The notes below the pieces were generated by a model that was given only the letters and a program-made list of their open reading frames with translations, did not search any database and was not told the origin of the DNA. From Woeseia sp. (GTDB taxonomy: Bacteria; Pseudomonadota; Gammaproteobacteria; Steroidobacterales; Woeseiaceae): a stretch of DNA of 64,000 nt. Made by a program: the position numbers and the translations under genes. This document shows, piece after piece, positions 27,253 to 36,566 of this stretch. Positions within the stretch are counted from its first letter, which is position 1. Every line of letters begins with the position of its first letter. The stretch lies in contig JAJFKW010000001.1 in assembly GCA_021773015.1 (NCBI GenBank), positions 3,455,305-3,519,304 of the forward strand, written 5' to 3'.

Positions 27253-29985
27253 ATAGAGACGTCGGCGTTAATTAAAACCAAGGTGTTGGCACCGTTTAGC
27301 CGCCCCGGCATGGTACGACGCACTAGTTTGTTAGACACGCTGAATTCTGCGAAAAGCAAAAAGCTGGTGTCTATAACCGCTCCTGCCGGATTCGGAAAAA
27401 CAACATTGCTTGGGCAGTGGTATTCGTCATTGCAGGATGCCGGCGATACCACTTGTTGGTTGTCGCTGGACGCGAGCGACAATGATCCAGAGAGTTTCAT
27501 TCACTATTTGATCGCGGCGTTTCAGCAGTCGATCGAAAAATTCGGATTGCAGGCACTCCGCTATATGGACAACGCGCCACTTCCCGATATTTCCAAATCG
27601 CTGGTTTTCCTGGCGAACGAGCTGGTCGAATTTGAGAAAGACGTATTTCTATTTGTGGACGACTATCATCTTATTACATCGTCTGAAGTAAATCAGTTCG
27701 TCGAATTGCTCTTGAACGTTTCGCCTGAAAATCTACACATTGTATTGTCTGGCAGGTCGACACCGATGCTGCCGCTGGCAAGTTTTCGGGCGCGAAATGA
27801 TTTTCTGCAAATATTATCCGACAATCTTCGGTTTGACTTCGATGAGTCCAAGAGTTTTATGCTTGACTGTCAGAAGGTTGAGATTAGTAGCGAACAGGTC
27901 AAAACGCTGTTTTCCAGATGCGACGGTTGGGCTGCTGGCCTGCAACTGGCTTCCGTCTCACTGCGCGACGCAGAAAACCACGACGAGTTCATTCAGCAAT
28001 TCTCGGGTAGTGATCGAGACATTACAGACTATCTGGCAGCAACGGTGCTGGCACGGCAACCCGAGCACGTACAGTCGTTTCTTATCGGCACGGCCATTCT
28101 CGACCGATTTAGCCGTGAGTTGTGTAATGAGTTGCTCGACCGTCGTGATGCCGATGAAATTCTTCGCGGTTTGGAAGCAAACAATCTCTTTATCGTTCCA
28201 TTGGATCACGAACGGCAATGGTATCGATACCATCCGTTATTTCAGGAATTTCTGATCGCTCAGCTGAGTCTCGAACAGAAAGATTCGCTCAGCCGTTGCA
28301 ATCGAATTGCTAGCGAGTGGTTTCGGCGGGAAGGTCATCTGCACGAGGCGGTGACTTACGCATTGCGGGCAAATGACATGTCTCTTGCTGCAGACCTGAT
28401 CGAAATTCGGGCGCTTGAGGAGTTTCTTGACGGCCGAATGCCGAGAGTTGCTTCGTGGATAAAACGCATCCCGGTAGACGTTCAGCAACAGCGACCAAAA
28501 TTGATGTTGTTGCTCGGCACGGCGTTGTATCACATGAATCAAGCGGACAAGGCGGTATACGTCTGCGACCGGCTCGAAGAATGTGTTGCAAGACTGGTTG
28601 ATCAAGGTGATATGTCTTTTCGTGAACATCAGGATCTCGCCGGTGATATGGCGATTTTGCGGGCAGGCGTCAGCATGTCACTGGATAACGCGTCGGACGC
28701 GATTGAAGATGCGCCGCAGGAGGATTACTCGCATCCTGAATTTGTTGACGGTGTGATCAACAATATCAAGGGGTACTGTTTTTACGTTCTTGGGGAATTT
28801 GATTCGGCAAGAAAACATCTCGCGCTGGCACGCCGAGTGCACCGGCTCGCGGCTTCGGATTTTGGTGTCATGTATTCCGATTGTTTCTTATGTTTGCTGG
28901 AACTTGCTCAGGGAAATCTCAAGCGTGCACAGCAGATTGTCGACAATTTTCAGCATGCTCCAGATGACCTCGAGCAAAATCTCAGCGTTGCGTCGGCTGC
29001 AGATGTTGTCCGCGGAGCAGTTGCATATGAACTGAACGAGCACCACTCGATCGTCGAGTTACTGCAACCAAGATTGGTGGCGCTGGAGCAAGTTGGGCAC
29101 ATAAGTCTAATTCAACTCGGCTACGTGACGCTGGCAAAATATTTCGCTGCCAAGGGCGATTATGACGGCGCACTGCGGTTATTAGAAAGGCTCAACGTCT
29201 TATATCCACTCCCCGACAGCAATCTAAACCACAAACTTTTTGTGGGCTACCATCGAATTAAGATTCTGTTGCATGGCGGTAGGCGTTCAGAAGCGTTGAA
29301 AACCGCGTCAATGCTCGATATCGGATTGGATGACGCGCTGCCGGTTTTCACCAGTAAGTGGAGCCGAGAAGGCTTCCAACAACAGCTCATTCAGATGCGG
29401 CTTTGGCTGGCAGCCGGTCAGCAGGAGCCATTGATTTCCGTTGGAACACGTCTCTACCAGCAAGCACAGGAAATCGGTATGGGCTTTCGGGCGATAGAAT
29501 GTCTTCTTGTGTTGTCGCAGGCGCACTACAAGTCGGACAATAGGGACAATGCGGCCAATGCAATGCAGCTTGCGCTGAGTCACGCCTCAATGAATGATGT
29601 AATCCGCCTATTTGTAGACGAAGGTGCCGCATTAGTTCCGATTATCAAATTGGTGCAACGAAATCTCGCGGCGACCGATGACATTGTGCTAAGTCAATTC
29701 GTCACCAATGTGCTAGGCGCATTTGAAGGCGAATTGCGTGAGTCCGCAGAACATAATCACTCAATGTCTGCCGCCGGACTGATCGAAACGCTTAGCCAAA
29801 GAGAAATGGACGTATTGCATCTTATGGGACAAGGACATACCAACGGCTCAATTGCAGAAGCGCTTGGGATTAGCGAAAACACGGTCAAATGGCATGGCAG
29901 AAATGTATTTGGCAAACTCCGCGTGAGCAACCGTACGGCGGCGGTCATCACCGCCCAAGAATTGGGTCTTATAGATTCCCTGTGA
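27253..29985 (+). CDS. MalT-like LuxR-family transcriptional activator
   Basis: 910-residue STAND-type regulator. The N-terminal ATPase has Walker A APAGFGKTT at 43-51 and Walker B LFVDDYHLI. A long helical TPR-like sensor fills about 400-830. A LuxR helix-turn-helix ends the protein (LSQREMDVLHLMGQGHTNGSIAEALGISENTVKWH). Such proteins bind ATP and a small inducer, oligomerise and activate catabolic genes, as MalT does with maltotriose. The ATG at 27253 is used because homologues start just before ALIKTKVLAPFSRP; a GTG at 27187 would add 22 odd residues. It directly precedes the TonB receptor and catabolic run, which it probably activates. Confidence 0.9.
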   Translation: METSALIKTKVLAPFSRPGMVRRTSLLDTLNSAKSKKLVSITAPAGFGKTTLLGQWYSSLQDAGDTTCWLSLDASDNDPESFIHYLIAAFQQSIEKFGLQALRYMDNAPLPDISKSLVFLANELVEFEKDVFLFVDDYHLITSSEVNQFVELLLNVSPENLHIVLSGRSTPMLPLASFRARNDFLQILSDNLRFDFDESKSFMLDCQKVEISSEQVKTLFSRCDGWAAGLQLASVSLRDAENHDEFIQQFSGSDRDITDYLAATVLARQPEHVQSFLIGTAILDRFSRELCNELLDRRDADEILRGLEANNLFIVPLDHERQWYRYHPLFQEFLIAQLSLEQKDSLSRCNRIASEWFRREGHLHEAVTYALRANDMSLAADLIEIRALEEFLDGRMPRVASWIKRIPVDVQQQRPKLMLLLGTALYHMNQADKAVYVCDRLEECVARLVDQGDMSFREHQDLAGDMAILRAGVSMSLDNASDAIEDAPQEDYSHPEFVDGVINNIKGYCFYVLGEFDSARKHLALARRVHRLAASDFGVMYSDCFLCLLELAQGNLKRAQQIVDNFQHAPDDLEQNLSVASAADVVRGAVAYELNEHHSIVELLQPRLVALEQVGHISLIQLGYVTLAKYFAAKGDYDGALRLLERLNVLYPLPDSNLNHKLFVGYHRIKILLHGGRRSEALKTASMLDIGLDDALPVFTSKWSREGFQQQLIQMRLWLAAGQQEPLISVGTRLYQQAQEIGMGFRAIECLLVLSQAHYKSDNRDNAANAMQLALSHASMNDVIRLFVDEGAALVPIIKLVQRNLAATDDIVLSQFVTNVLGAFEGELRESAEHNHSMSAAGLIETLSQREMDVLHLMGQGHTNGSIAEALGISENTVKWHGRNVFGKLRVSNRTAAVITAQELGLIDSL

Positions 29986-30144
29986 AACCCAAAAATCGGC
30001 TGCCAACAATACGAAAGGATGGGTTCAAATAGAACGAAAGCTCATATAGTCACTCAGTGGTGAACACCACGCCGAATCGGTCATCTAGTTGAGTTTGAGC
30101 CGATCCGAACAGCGCAATCTACTGTGTATTGGGGGGACTAAGTC

Positions 30145-32433
30145 ATGAGTGCAGCGCTTGCCAGCAGAAAAGTACGCATCGGAAAGCGAATTCTCGGTGT
30201 ATCGTTATATTCCGCCGCGACTTTGGCGATCGGTATTTGTTTGCCATTCTACGCGCACGCCCAGGAGGGCGCCAAAAGATATCAACTCGAAGAGATTGTT
30301 GTAACCGCTCGCAAGCGCGAAGAGAGTTTGCAGGACGTACCGTCTTCGATAACTGCTATCACTGAATCTCAGCTGGACGAGCGCGGAAATGTCGAATTAG
30401 TCGACCTAGCGCGCAGCGTACCCAATCTCACGTTCAACGGTAATGGCAGCACGTTATCTGCAATCGGCATCAGGGGAATTGTCGCGGCGACGCGAAATAT
30501 CGGATTTGAGAGCGGAATTGGTGTTTATGTCGATCAGGTTTATGTCGGGCGGCCAGCCGGCTTTAATCAGAATTTGGATGATATTCAACAGGTCGAAGTA
30601 TTACGTGGCCCACAGGGCACGCTGTTTGGACGCAACACGATCGGTGGTGCAATTAATATTACAACAAAGACGCCGGGCGATGAGATTGAAGGCAAGATTA
30701 AGCTAACGGCGGGAGACTTTAGCCGATTCAACGCAAGCGGCTACATATCCGGACCGATTGCCAAAGATAAGGTATATGGAAAGCTAAGCGTGTATTCGAT
30801 TACTCGTGACGGATTCGTCGACAATATCGTCGACGGCTCAACGCTGAGTGACGAAGATCGGCAGGGCTACCGGGCGAGCCTAAGATTTACACCAACGGAT
30901 AATTTGGAAATAGCAATTAGTGCGGATGATATGGAAGAACGTACTAATCGCATGTTTACGCAATTTACGTCATTTGACGTGACATCGCCGTTAGCGGGAC
31001 TTTACCTTGGCCCTCTCGGTGGCAACCCCGCATTGGCGGCAACGCCAAATTTGACTGGGCAGGATTTCACGCCAGTAGAAGACCGGGATGTCAGCGGTCA
31101 AAGCTTGCGGGCAACGTTGGAGTTGGAGTCCGGTGCAAACCTCGTTTCTATATCGTCAATTCGAGAAACGGACTTTCTGCTACTCGCTGACGATGATACG
31201 ACGCCAATTTTCTTGTCCCACACCACATTTGACGACCGATCCGAGCTATTCACTCAAGAGTTGCGTTGGGAGTCTCCCGTCGGTGATACATTCGACTATC
31301 TATTCGGCTTTTACTACCAGGACTCTGATGCATCCGCCAGTCGATCGACCCTAATTACGACACCACCCGGTCTGCCATTTACGGTTAACGGTGCGGGATT
31401 TACGTTTGGGCCAGTCGGTTGTATCTGCAGCGAGTCCAGCGTCGAATCTGAATCATGGGCAGTGTTTGGAAGTCTTAATTACCGCTTCACGGAACGTGTT
31501 TCGCTGGCGGTCGGTCTCCGCTTCACCGACGAGGACAAGTCACTCAACTTCAACCAGGAGAACACAGCTTTCACGGGCCATCCAAACATTAACACTCAGC
31601 CGAGCATTAGCGACAGCGGTTTGTCAGGGAATGTAAGCCTGAGTTACGCGACGGATAATGTTACCTACTATGGCTCGATTGGTCGAGGGTTCAAGAGCGG
31701 TGGATTTAATCCCGATATCGTTCCCAATAGTGACATCACGTTTAGCGAAGAATTAGTCTGGACTTACGAATTGGGGCTAAAATCCATATTAGCCGACGGC
31801 GCCGTCCGCATAAATGGCGCCGTGTTTTTCACGGATTACCAAGATCAACAGGTACAGCGTCTCGGGTCCAGTCCAATCGGTGGAACTGGATTTCAAATCA
31901 GCAATGCCGATTCAGAAATTACCGGGGCCGAGGTCGAGTTAAGCGCTTTGCCTACAGAAAACTTGGAGCTCGGACTTGGTATAGGTTTGCTCGACCACGA
32001 ATATACGAGTTTCGCCGATTGCAGCACGACAGCTGACAACGCTATTGATCCGGTCACCGGGCAGTTGGTTCAGCTTGATTGCACCGGCAATAAGCTCTCT
32101 TATGTCCCTGACGTTTCATACAGTGCCTCAGTGAAATACGTCGTACCGTTAGGTTTTGCCGACCTAGTCAGTCGAGTAGAGTTTAGTTACAAGGACGAAG
32201 TATTTAGCGAGCCTGGAAATTTCGATAGAACATTCGTGCCGGACCAAGACAATATCGATCTGCGTATTGGTTTAGTGGCGGAAGACGGCTCATGGGAGTT
32301 GTCAGCGTGGGGCAAGAACTTGGGCGATAACGAGGATGAGCAGTTTTCCTGGTATATCCCGGCATTTCAAACGTCGTATTCCAGTTATTCGATTGGTCGT
32401 CAGTACGGCGTTGATTTCATCTACGGCTTTTAG
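30145..32433 (+). CDS. TonB-dependent outer-membrane receptor
   Basis: 762 residues. The signal peptide ends at YAHAQ, the TonB box is EEIVVTARKR, and the plug domain begins SLQDVPSSITAITESQL and includes GIRGI, DQVYVGR and RGPQGTLFGRNTIGGAINI. A 22-strand barrel runs to the final YGVDFIYGF with its terminal Phe. This type (no siderophore-specific features) imports scarce large or hydrophobic nutrients using TonB energy. GGGGGGA lies nine bases before the ATG. It is followed by the deacetylase, MFS, amidohydrolase and P450 genes, so it probably takes up the compound they process. It belongs to the same general class as the second receptor at 46.5 kb. Confidence 0.95.
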   Translation: MSAALASRKVRIGKRILGVSLYSAATLAIGICLPFYAHAQEGAKRYQLEEIVVTARKREESLQDVPSSITAITESQLDERGNVELVDLARSVPNLTFNGNGSTLSAIGIRGIVAATRNIGFESGIGVYVDQVYVGRPAGFNQNLDDIQQVEVLRGPQGTLFGRNTIGGAINITTKTPGDEIEGKIKLTAGDFSRFNASGYISGPIAKDKVYGKLSVYSITRDGFVDNIVDGSTLSDEDRQGYRASLRFTPTDNLEIAISADDMEERTNRMFTQFTSFDVTSPLAGLYLGPLGGNPALAATPNLTGQDFTPVEDRDVSGQSLRATLELESGANLVSISSIRETDFLLLADDDTTPIFLSHTTFDDRSELFTQELRWESPVGDTFDYLFGFYYQDSDASASRSTLITTPPGLPFTVNGAGFTFGPVGCICSESSVESESWAVFGSLNYRFTERVSLAVGLRFTDEDKSLNFNQENTAFTGHPNINTQPSISDSGLSGNVSLSYATDNVTYYGSIGRGFKSGGFNPDIVPNSDITFSEELVWTYELGLKSILADGAVRINGAVFFTDYQDQQVQRLGSSPIGGTGFQISNADSEITGAEVELSALPTENLELGLGIGLLDHEYTSFADCSTTADNAIDPVTGQLVQLDCTGNKLSYVPDVSYSASVKYVVPLGFADLVSRVEFSYKDEVFSEPGNFDRTFVPDQDNIDLRIGLVAEDGSWELSAWGKNLGDNEDEQFSWYIPAFQTSYSSYSIGRQYGVDFIYGF

Positions 32434-32489
32434 TGCGATCCGAGTCCAACAATGGCGACTCGATGACCATACCTAAGCAGAGTGCTTGA

Positions 32490-33590
32490 ATGAAAACCGG
32501 CATCGTATTTCACGAAATTTACATGTGGCATAACACCGGAAATTACGCTGGCGTGCTGCCTTACGGAAACCCAGTTCAGCCTGGTGAGCACTTCGAAAGT
32601 CCTGAGTCAAAGCGCCGCCTTCGAAATTTGCTAGAGGTGAGCGGTTTGCTCAGTGACTTGCAGGGGATCGAGGCGCACTCGGCGACCGAAGAACAGATTC
32701 TTCAGTTTCATTCCAAAGAACATCTAGAGCGAATCAAGTCGATGAGCGCAGGTTTTGGCGGAGACGGCGGTGGACTATCGCCGATTGGGCACGGCTCCTA
32801 CGAGATTGCGTTGCTGTCGACGGGCGGTGTCATTGCTGCTGTCGATGCCGTACTTGCTGGAACGGTAAGAAACGCCTATGCGTTGGTGCGTCCGCCAGGG
32901 CACCATGCGATGCCCGACACATCGATGGGCTTTTGCACGTTCGGCAATGCTGTCATTGCTGGAATGCACGCGTTAAACGAGCATGGACTTGAACGTATTG
33001 CTTTTGTTGATTGGGATGTACATCACGGCAACGGTACCGAAGCCGGTTTTTGGGACAATCCAAATGCATTGACGATTTCTGTTCATCAGGATAATTGTTT
33101 TCCACCGAATTCCGGATACTTGTCGGATATAGGGGCGGGTCCCGGAGAGGGGTACAATATTAACGTTCCGCTGCCGCCGGGAAGCGGTGTCGGTGCGTAC
33201 GAAGCAGTATACGAACGCGTTGTGCTGCCGGCGCTGTTGTCTTATCGACCGCAACTCATTGTCGTGCCGAGCGGTTTCGATGCAGGCGCGCACGACCCGC
33301 TCGGACGCATGATGATGCATAGCCAAGGCTACAAAGTACTTACTCAAAAGCTAATGCAGGTAGCCGACCAAATCTGCAATGGACGAATCGTCATGTGCCA
33401 TGAGGGAGGATACAATCCGGCGACCGTTCCCTTTTGTGGGCTAGCGGTGCTAGAGGCTTTGTCAGGAATAGACACTGGCGTGGTCGATCCATTTCAGGAA
33501 CTGTTCAACGGACTGGGCGGCCAGGAATTGCAGCCACACCAAGACGCTGCCATTAAGAAAGCCGAGAGGTTGCTGAGCAAGCTGCGCTAA
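32490..33590 (+). CDS. histone-deacetylase-like amidohydrolase (class II / acetylpolyamine type)
   Basis: 366-residue zinc hydrolase of the arginase/deacetylase fold that removes acyl groups from amines. The catalytic His pair is H138-H139 in RPPGHHAMPD. The metal ligands are D176 and H178 in DWDVHHGNG and D264 in GFDAGAHDP. The transition-state Tyr is in HEGGYNP. Bacterial members act on acetylpolyamines or other N-acyl amines rather than histones. The length and the MGFCTFGNAVIAG block fit the class II side. It begins 57 bases after the TonB receptor and its stop is two bases before the MFS start, so it is in an operon. The natural substrate is probably whatever enters by the receptor. Confidence 0.92.
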   Translation: MKTGIVFHEIYMWHNTGNYAGVLPYGNPVQPGEHFESPESKRRLRNLLEVSGLLSDLQGIEAHSATEEQILQFHSKEHLERIKSMSAGFGGDGGGLSPIGHGSYEIALLSTGGVIAAVDAVLAGTVRNAYALVRPPGHHAMPDTSMGFCTFGNAVIAGMHALNEHGLERIAFVDWDVHHGNGTEAGFWDNPNALTISVHQDNCFPPNSGYLSDIGAGPGEGYNINVPLPPGSGVGAYEAVYERVVLPALLSYRPQLIVVPSGFDAGAHDPLGRMMMHSQGYKVLTQKLMQVADQICNGRIVMCHEGGYNPATVPFCGLAVLEALSGIDTGVVDPFQELFNGLGGQELQPHQDAAIKKAERLLSKLR

Positions 33591-33592
33591 AC

Positions 33593-34750
33593 ATGGGCCG
33601 AGGCGCTGCCTACGACGTCAACCATCCGGCGAACGTATTTGCACTCGTTTGGCTTGGTTCAGTTGCGGCTTGTGTTCTATTGCTGGCGCCCGCATTTGTA
33701 GGTGCATTCATTGTCGAGTTATCAATGACTGCACAGCAAGCTGGATACATCATTTCTGTGGATATGGCCGGAATGGGTTTGGCGACGATTCCAGCTCTGT
33801 TTTGGCTGCACAGACTTAATTGGCGTCGGGTTGTAGTGACAGCGCTGATCGCAAATGCGTTTTGTCATTTCTTGAGCGCTGGCGCGAACTCATTCGAGTT
33901 GCTCGTTACGCTCCGCTTTGCCGCGGGATTGTTCGCCGGCACCGCGATGGCGGTCTGCCTGGCGTCACTTGGGTTGACGGAGCAGAGGGAGAGAAACTTC
34001 GGCTTGTGGGTAGTCGGTCAACTCGTGGTCGGGGCAGTCGGATTAGCGTTAATTCCGCACATGATTCGCGCATTTGGATTGATGAGTGTCTTTATCGTTA
34101 CCGCGTTAGCAAACTTAATCACAGTGGCGGTGGCGCAGAAATTGCCCGATGGCAGTCAGTCTCGTGTTCAATATCCGAGTTCCGGCGCGCGTGCTGAGTC
34201 TGCGGGCAATGCGTCGAAAATCGTGAGCGGCGTCGGTGGAATATTTTTGTTCTACATTTCTTTGAGCGCGGTTTGGTCCTACCTCGAACGAATTGGTACC
34301 GCAGTGGGACTTAGCGCTGAGTCGATTGGCTACTTTCTAAGTATCGCATCTGTCGCGGGAATTGGCGGCGCGATCACGGCGACAGTTTTGGGCGTAAGGG
34401 CTGGAAGAATCTGGCCTATCACTTTCGGAATGGTGACAATTCTAATATCGCTTGGCATGCTGCTTAGCCAGAACGCTGTGTTGGTCTATGCTATTTCGGC
34501 AAGCTTATTCAAATATGCATGGACGTTCGTAGTTCCTTATGCGCTGGCTGCGATAGCAAGCCTTGATCCAACGGGCCGGGCGATTGTGGTCAGTAATATT
34601 TTCATCGGTGGCGGATTGGCCGTCGGCCCTGCCATCGCGGGAAACCTGATTTTCGGTGCCGATTATTCGCCGGTTATTTGGCTGGGTATTATTGGTATGA
34701 TCTGTGCCTATTTACTAATTGTGCCTATGGCACTCTCATCAGTGAAGTGA
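33593..34750 (+). CDS. MFS transporter in the catabolic operon
   Basis: 385 residues with about 12 membrane helices. It opens with VWLGSVAACVLLLAPAFVG and the helix-2 region TAQQAGYIISVDMAGMGLATIPALFWLHRLNWRR. The second half is ALAAIASLDPTGRAIVVSNIFIGGGLAVGPAIAG. It resembles the MFS protein at 25.3-26.5 kb in the first two helices and may be a distant paralogue. It starts two bases after the deacetylase gene and precedes the lipoprotein amidohydrolase by 28-46 bases. It is likely the inner-membrane carrier of this pathway, taking up the product released in the periplasm. The cargo is not identifiable. Confidence 0.88.
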   Translation: MGRGAAYDVNHPANVFALVWLGSVAACVLLLAPAFVGAFIVELSMTAQQAGYIISVDMAGMGLATIPALFWLHRLNWRRVVVTALIANAFCHFLSAGANSFELLVTLRFAAGLFAGTAMAVCLASLGLTEQRERNFGLWVVGQLVVGAVGLALIPHMIRAFGLMSVFIVTALANLITVAVAQKLPDGSQSRVQYPSSGARAESAGNASKIVSGVGGIFLFYISLSAVWSYLERIGTAVGLSAESIGYFLSIASVAGIGGAITATVLGVRAGRIWPITFGMVTILISLGMLLSQNAVLVYAISASLFKYAWTFVVPYALAAIASLDPTGRAIVVSNIFIGGGLAVGPAIAGNLIFGADYSPVIWLGIIGMICAYLLIVPMALSSVK

Positions 34751-34796
34751 GCGGCAGATAACTTCCCGGTCCGTTGAAATGATCGCTAGGGGATGT

Positions 34797-36566
34797 ATGC
34801 AAAATAGTAGTCACAATTTGCCTCAATTGACAGCACGGCCATACGCGCATCTATTTGGCATCATTTTCCTGATCGTTGCGCTTGGGTCCTGTGAGGCAAA
34901 AAAACCGATACCCGCGGACGCCGCGGATCTTGTGTTGCACAGCGGGAAAATCTATACGGTCAACGACGCTAAACCATGGGCGCAGTCTGTTGCGGTTCGA
35001 GGTGGGAAAATTATCGCCATCGGATCTGACAATGAAGTTGCAGAATTGATCAGTGATGCAACGGAGCTCGTGAACCTGGGTGGCCGCATGGCAATGCCGG
35101 GCATAGTTGATATTCACTTGCACCCGACAACCGGCGCGATGGCAGAGTTGTTCGATTGCAGCTTTCCGTTTACGTCGAGTGTCGACGAAATTCTTCAGAA
35201 AGTAGCTACTTGTGCGCAGGATGCGCCAGCCGGACAGTGGGTGCGCGGCGGCCAGTGGCCGGTGAGTTTGCTCGCAGACAAAACAGCAATTACCGCCGCG
35301 ATGCTCGATGCCGTTACGCCGGACAATCCAGTGTTATTGATGGATTCGACGGTGCACAACGCCTGGGTAAATTCTGCAGCGCTATTAATTCTGGGTATTG
35401 ATGAGAATTCAGCAGACCCGCCCGGCGGCAGAGTCGTTCGCTTCGCTGATGGGCAGCCAACGGGTGTTCTCGTCGATGATGCCGCTTATGACGCGATGCC
35501 AGTACTACCGGATTACACGCTGCAACAATATCAATCTGCAATTCGATGGACGGTCGAAAACCTGCACGAATTCGGCGTTACAGCATTTATGGATGCGATC
35601 GCGGAGGCAGGTTCTCTCGAGGCATACGCTGAATTGGATCGCGCGGGACAATTGAATATGCGGGTGGCTGCGGCGCTGATATGGAAACGCTCGTGGAGCC
35701 AGCCGGAAAAGCAACATCGCGAGAACATTGAACAGCGGGATAAATATCGTACCGAGCATGTTAATCCGGACTTCATCAAGATTTTTCTCGATGGGATTCC
35801 ACTAACCCGCACGGCCTATTTGCTTGAATCGTACGCAACGGCGATGGACGGCGTGCCGCCACATCGCGGCAGTCCCTTACACAGTGACGACGAGTTAAAC
35901 AATGACATCGTGGATTTCGATCGCCGTGGTATGACGGTCAAGATGCATGCTGTTGGCGACGCCGCGCTGCGACAAGGCCTGAATGCCATTGCTGCTGCGA
36001 GGATGCACAACGGCGAATCCGGTTTACCACATCAAATCGGTCACGCAGGGCTAATACACTCAGCTGATATTCCAAGGTTTTCTCGGCTTAGTGCAATTCC
36101 CGAGATGTCGCCGATCATGTGGTATCCGATTCCTGGAGTATTCGCCGGGCAAATAGCAGCCGTGGGCGAGGAACGTGCGATGCATGCGTATCCGATCAAA
36201 TCACTAGTCGAGTCAGGCGCGGAGCCCGCGTACGGTTCTGACTGGCCTGCGATCGTTCCGGACCCAAACCCGTGGCCAGGTCTTGAAGCGATGGTTACGC
36301 GTCGCAACCCCTATCTGGATGCGCCACAGCAGGCACGTTGGGAGGATGAGGCAGTCGATCTCGCAACCGCGATCAAGATATTTACACTGAATGGAGCCAA
36401 GGCCCTGAATTTGTCGGAAGATACTGGCTCGCTCGAGGTTGGTAAGTCGGCGGACATCATTGTGTTGAGTCAAAACGTATTCGAAATTCCTGCTGTAAAC
36501 ATCGCAGAAACAAAAGTTGCATTGACGTTTTTTCAAGGTCAGTTGGTGCATGAGGACAATCGGTGA
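34797..36566 (+). CDS. amidohydrolase (YtcJ/AepA-like), lipoprotein
   Basis: 589 residues. A lipoprotein signal ends at LGSC, followed by an amidohydrolase-3 domain with metal-dependent hydrolase features: the composite N-terminal beta domain (LVLHSGKIYTV), the first ligands H-x-H in DIHLHPTTG, further His in the KMHAVGDAA and QIGHAGLI strands, and the final Asp in YGSDWPA. The lysine in the FIKIFLDG segment may bridge the metals. The ATG at 34797 (AGGGGA just upstream) is preferred over 34779, because it puts the lipobox at normal depth. It would act in the periplasm on an amide, imide or similar bond. Its stop overlaps the P450 start, so they are coupled. Confidence 0.9.
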   Translation: MQNSSHNLPQLTARPYAHLFGIIFLIVALGSCEAKKPIPADAADLVLHSGKIYTVNDAKPWAQSVAVRGGKIIAIGSDNEVAELISDATELVNLGGRMAMPGIVDIHLHPTTGAMAELFDCSFPFTSSVDEILQKVATCAQDAPAGQWVRGGQWPVSLLADKTAITAAMLDAVTPDNPVLLMDSTVHNAWVNSAALLILGIDENSADPPGGRVVRFADGQPTGVLVDDAAYDAMPVLPDYTLQQYQSAIRWTVENLHEFGVTAFMDAIAEAGSLEAYAELDRAGQLNMRVAAALIWKRSWSQPEKQHRENIEQRDKYRTEHVNPDFIKIFLDGIPLTRTAYLLESYATAMDGVPPHRGSPLHSDDELNNDIVDFDRRGMTVKMHAVGDAALRQGLNAIAAARMHNGESGLPHQIGHAGLIHSADIPRFSRLSAIPEMSPIMWYPIPGVFAGQIAAVGEERAMHAYPIKSLVESGAEPAYGSDWPAIVPDPNPWPGLEAMVTRRNPYLDAPQQARWEDEAVDLATAIKIFTLNGAKALNLSEDTGSLEVGKSADIIVLSQNVFEIPAVNIAETKVALTFFQGQLVHEDNR

